Below are positions 51,454 through 52,949 of a stretch of DNA of 52,949 nt, one piece after another. Under the pieces are notes generated by a model, which made no database searches, was not told where the DNA came from, and saw nothing but the letters and a program-made list of their open reading frames with translations. Within the stretch, counting starts at the first letter, position 1. Every line of letters begins with the position of its first letter. The position numbers and the translations under genes are program-made. The DNA is from Paenibacillus puerhi (GTDB taxonomy: Bacteria > Bacillota > Bacilli > Paenibacillales > NBRC-103111): NCBI RefSeq assembly GCF_009846885.1, contig NZ_WUWM01000039.1, positions 1-52,949 on the forward strand. The letters are read 5' to 3'.

Positions 51454-52332
51454 CTAAACTCTTTGAGAAGATTCAAGCGGCTCTGAATGCCGGCTCCGAT
51501 AATCGATCAACAGCCGCTGCATCTTCTCCTCTGTGCCGTCTCGTTGGGGAACATGGATGGAAATGGTCAAATTCGAATCGTTCGAATACTGAAACGACAC
51601 AAGGTCAAAATTCAATATCCCGAGATTCGGACAATGCAGTGTCTTGGGAGCATCAATGGCATCGAGAACCTCATGGGAGTCCCAAAATTCCCGAAACTCC
51701 CCGCTAGCCTGGGACAGCGCCTCGAACTGCTCGGACCACCAAGGGTCGTCGCCGTGACGCGCATACCCGGCATGGAAATGAGCGGCGATCCGTCGCGCAT
51801 GCAATTCCCATTGGTCTCCCTTAACATAGCGGAAACGGGGAGAAGTAAACGTCATCCAGACAAAATTTCGTTCCCTATCCGACATCACCGCGAGGTCCCC
51901 ATTCAATGCGCAGTAGGCTTCATTCCAGGCAATGATGTTCATGCGCGCATCCATGACATTTGAAGGGGACAAATTTTGGCTATCCAAAAAACGTTGAAGT
52001 TCCGGAGTTACCTTAGAGGGTTGCTTCGTATCGATCAAGGGAAATTGCTTACGGGCAAGATGGTATAGATGCCTGCGTTCCGATTCATCTAACCGAAGCA
52101 CTTCTGCTATTCGATCAAGAACCTCGGCGGATACGTTGATATGACGCCCTTGTTCCAAGTAGGTGTACCAATCCAATCCTATATCTGCCAGCAGAGCCAC
52201 CTCGCTACGACGAAGTCCGGGTGTGCGTCTGCGTCCGGATTCCGGCAATCCTGCTTGCCTTGGGGTCATTCGTTCACGGCGTGAACGCAAAAAACGAGCT
52301 AATTCCTCATAACGGTCCAATCTGTTCGCCAT
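51454..52332 (-). CDS. XRE family regulator with MmyB-like ligand domain
   Basis: A protein of about 292 residues. The HTH has LARFLRSRRERMTPRQAGLP, RRRTPGLRRSEVALLADIGL and DWYTYLEQGRHINVSAEVLD, the pattern of MmyB/MLTR-like regulators. The C-terminal domain, with ARMNIIAWNEAYCAL and SPRFRYVKGDQWELHARRIA, is the MmyB ligand-binding fold, which binds small lipophilic compounds in known cases. The start at 52332 has AGGAGG 10 bp upstream. Such genes are usually divergent from an oxidoreductase, as here. Confidence 0.92.
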   Translation of the reverse strand: MANRLDRYEELARFLRSRRERMTPRQAGLPESGRRRTPGLRRSEVALLADIGLDWYTYLEQGRHINVSAEVLDRIAEVLRLDESERRHLYHLARKQFPLIDTKQPSKVTPELQRFLDSQNLSPSNVMDARMNIIAWNEAYCALNGDLAVMSDRERNFVWMTFTSPRFRYVKGDQWELHARRIAAHFHAGYARHGDDPWWSEQFEALSQASGEFREFWDSHEVLDAIDAPKTLHCPNLGILNFDLVSFQYSNDSNLTISIHVPQRDGTEEKMQRLLIDYRSRHSEPLESSQRV

Positions 52333-52527
52333 GATCACCATGCCTCCTATCCATTCATGAACGTAGGATTCCCAATCCTACGATATCCAGATCTCTCCCT
52401 AGCCTCGTTAGGCCCATGTACACTAGTCTATGTCCTCCTTAGGAAGAATAGCAAGAATAGAATGGATGAGGTGGATCGGTTGAACCTGTTTAATTCCATT
52501 CGAAAAATAATCATTGAGGTGATGAAA

Positions 52528-52827
52528 ATGAAAGTAGCTGCAATTGTCGGGAGCATTCGTAAAGATTCGTACAACTTGAAGTTAGCCCGTTATATTCAGA
52601 ACCGTTATCAGCATCTTTTCCAGTTGGATATGTTGAACATTCGGGATCTCCCTTTTTACGATCAGGATATCGAGTCTGTTCCGCCGCAGCCGGTTATCCA
52701 TTTTAAAAGCAAAGTCGCTGCTGCCGACGCGGTGTTATGGGTCACTCCGGAGTATAATTCAACCATTCCCGGCGTCATGGCAAATGCAATTGACTGGTTA
52801 TCCCGCGTCGACCGAGTCATGATGTAA
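52528..52827 (+). pseudogene. NADPH-dependent FMN reductase, truncated
   Basis: The product begins MKVAAIVGSIRKDSYNLKLA, the flavin-phosphate loop of the FMN_red family, and carries TPEYNSTIPGVMANAIDWLS, which stacks on the flavin. It then stops after RVDRVMM. Full proteins have about 180 residues; here about 100 remain and the C-terminal half is absent. Starts at 52522 or 52528 both follow GAGGTG. It is divergent from the MmyB-like regulator, its probable former repressor. Confidence 0.8.
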
Positions 52828-52856
52828 GCGTCTAATAACCAGGTGTATTGAAAAAG

Positions 52857-52890
52857 AAAAGCCCATGGTTCATGAGAATCCATAGGCTTT
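52857..52890 (+). terminator. Hairpin after the truncated FMN reductase
   Basis: AAAGCC-x-ATGG pairs with CCAT-x-GGCTTT with one mismatch. It lies 30 bp after the truncated gene. The final 59 bp of the window show no gene that I can support. Confidence 0.5.
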
Positions 52891-52949
52891 GCGTTATGTA
52901 CAATGTTGCCTAACTGCTGGACTCCATGGAAGGTGCTCATCAAGCAACT

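Noticed and set aside
1..52949. CRISPR array, tRNA or rRNA genes
   Set aside because: No regularly spaced direct repeats, cloverleaf-like sequence or rRNA segments were seen; the dispersed repeats are far apart and diverged.

Overview
The window looks like a chromosomal segment from a Paenibacillus-type member of the Bacillales. This is inferred from its gene families: ABC sugar importers encoded without their own ATPase, a membrane-anchored AraC-type regulator beside a lipoprotein solute-binding protein, a GlpP antiterminator, a T-box leader, VanRS- and NarL/LiaSR-like two-component pairs, and strong AGGAGG ribosome binding sites. No rRNA, tRNA or CRISPR array was seen. Base composition is patchy. 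About 1.08-7.8 kb and 38.2-42.4 kb are visibly AT-rich, while most other parts are richer in GC, which suggests several acquired blocks.

Layout. 0-1 kb: wreckage of two IS66 transposase copies and an aquaporin. 1.1-6.4 kb: a molybdenum hydroxylase operon in the order xdhC, mocA, large (Mo) subunit, FAD subunit, 2Fe-2S subunit, followed by an FUSC-type exporter. 7.9-9.6 kb: TetR and a divergent SDR with two overlapping palindromic operators. 10.2-17.8 kb: a carbohydrate ABC import operon with paralogous binding proteins at both ends and a membrane AraC regulator inside. 18.3-21.5 kb: a possible 43-aa peptide gene, a NarL-type two-component system and a CPBP protease. 21.8-25.2 kb: methyltransferase, DedA and a VanRS-like pair. 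25.2-27.2 kb: a graveyard of transporter, hydrolase and esterase fragments. 27.4-37.9 kb: a series of regulator-plus-enzyme modules (TetR/SDR; XRE-cupin/lactonase/hydrolase; AraC/Atu4866/SDR; MerR/SDR) with remnants of RidA and a nitroreductase. 38.0-38.2 kb: an orphan T-box. 38.2-42.4 kb: YdeI-like protein, MFS exporter, VOC protein, truncated WYL regulator and a phosphotransferase. 43.0-49.1 kb: a GlpP-linked operon of phosphodiesterase, two permeases, binding protein and HAD phosphatase behind a leader terminator. 49.3-52.9 kb: a recombinase remnant, a diguanylate cyclase, an MmyB-like regulator and a broken FMN reductase.

The most unusual signal is a dispersed repeat of about 35-58 bp, found at 11 places between genes or at gene breakpoints and always in the same orientation. 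Its core matches the last codons of a serine-recombinase fragment at 42.66-42.93 kb, so the repeats look like footprints or miniature derivatives of one end of a recombinase element. The two other main observations are the T-box with no target gene and the GlpP locus, which reads as a self-contained glycerophosphodiester scavenging system.
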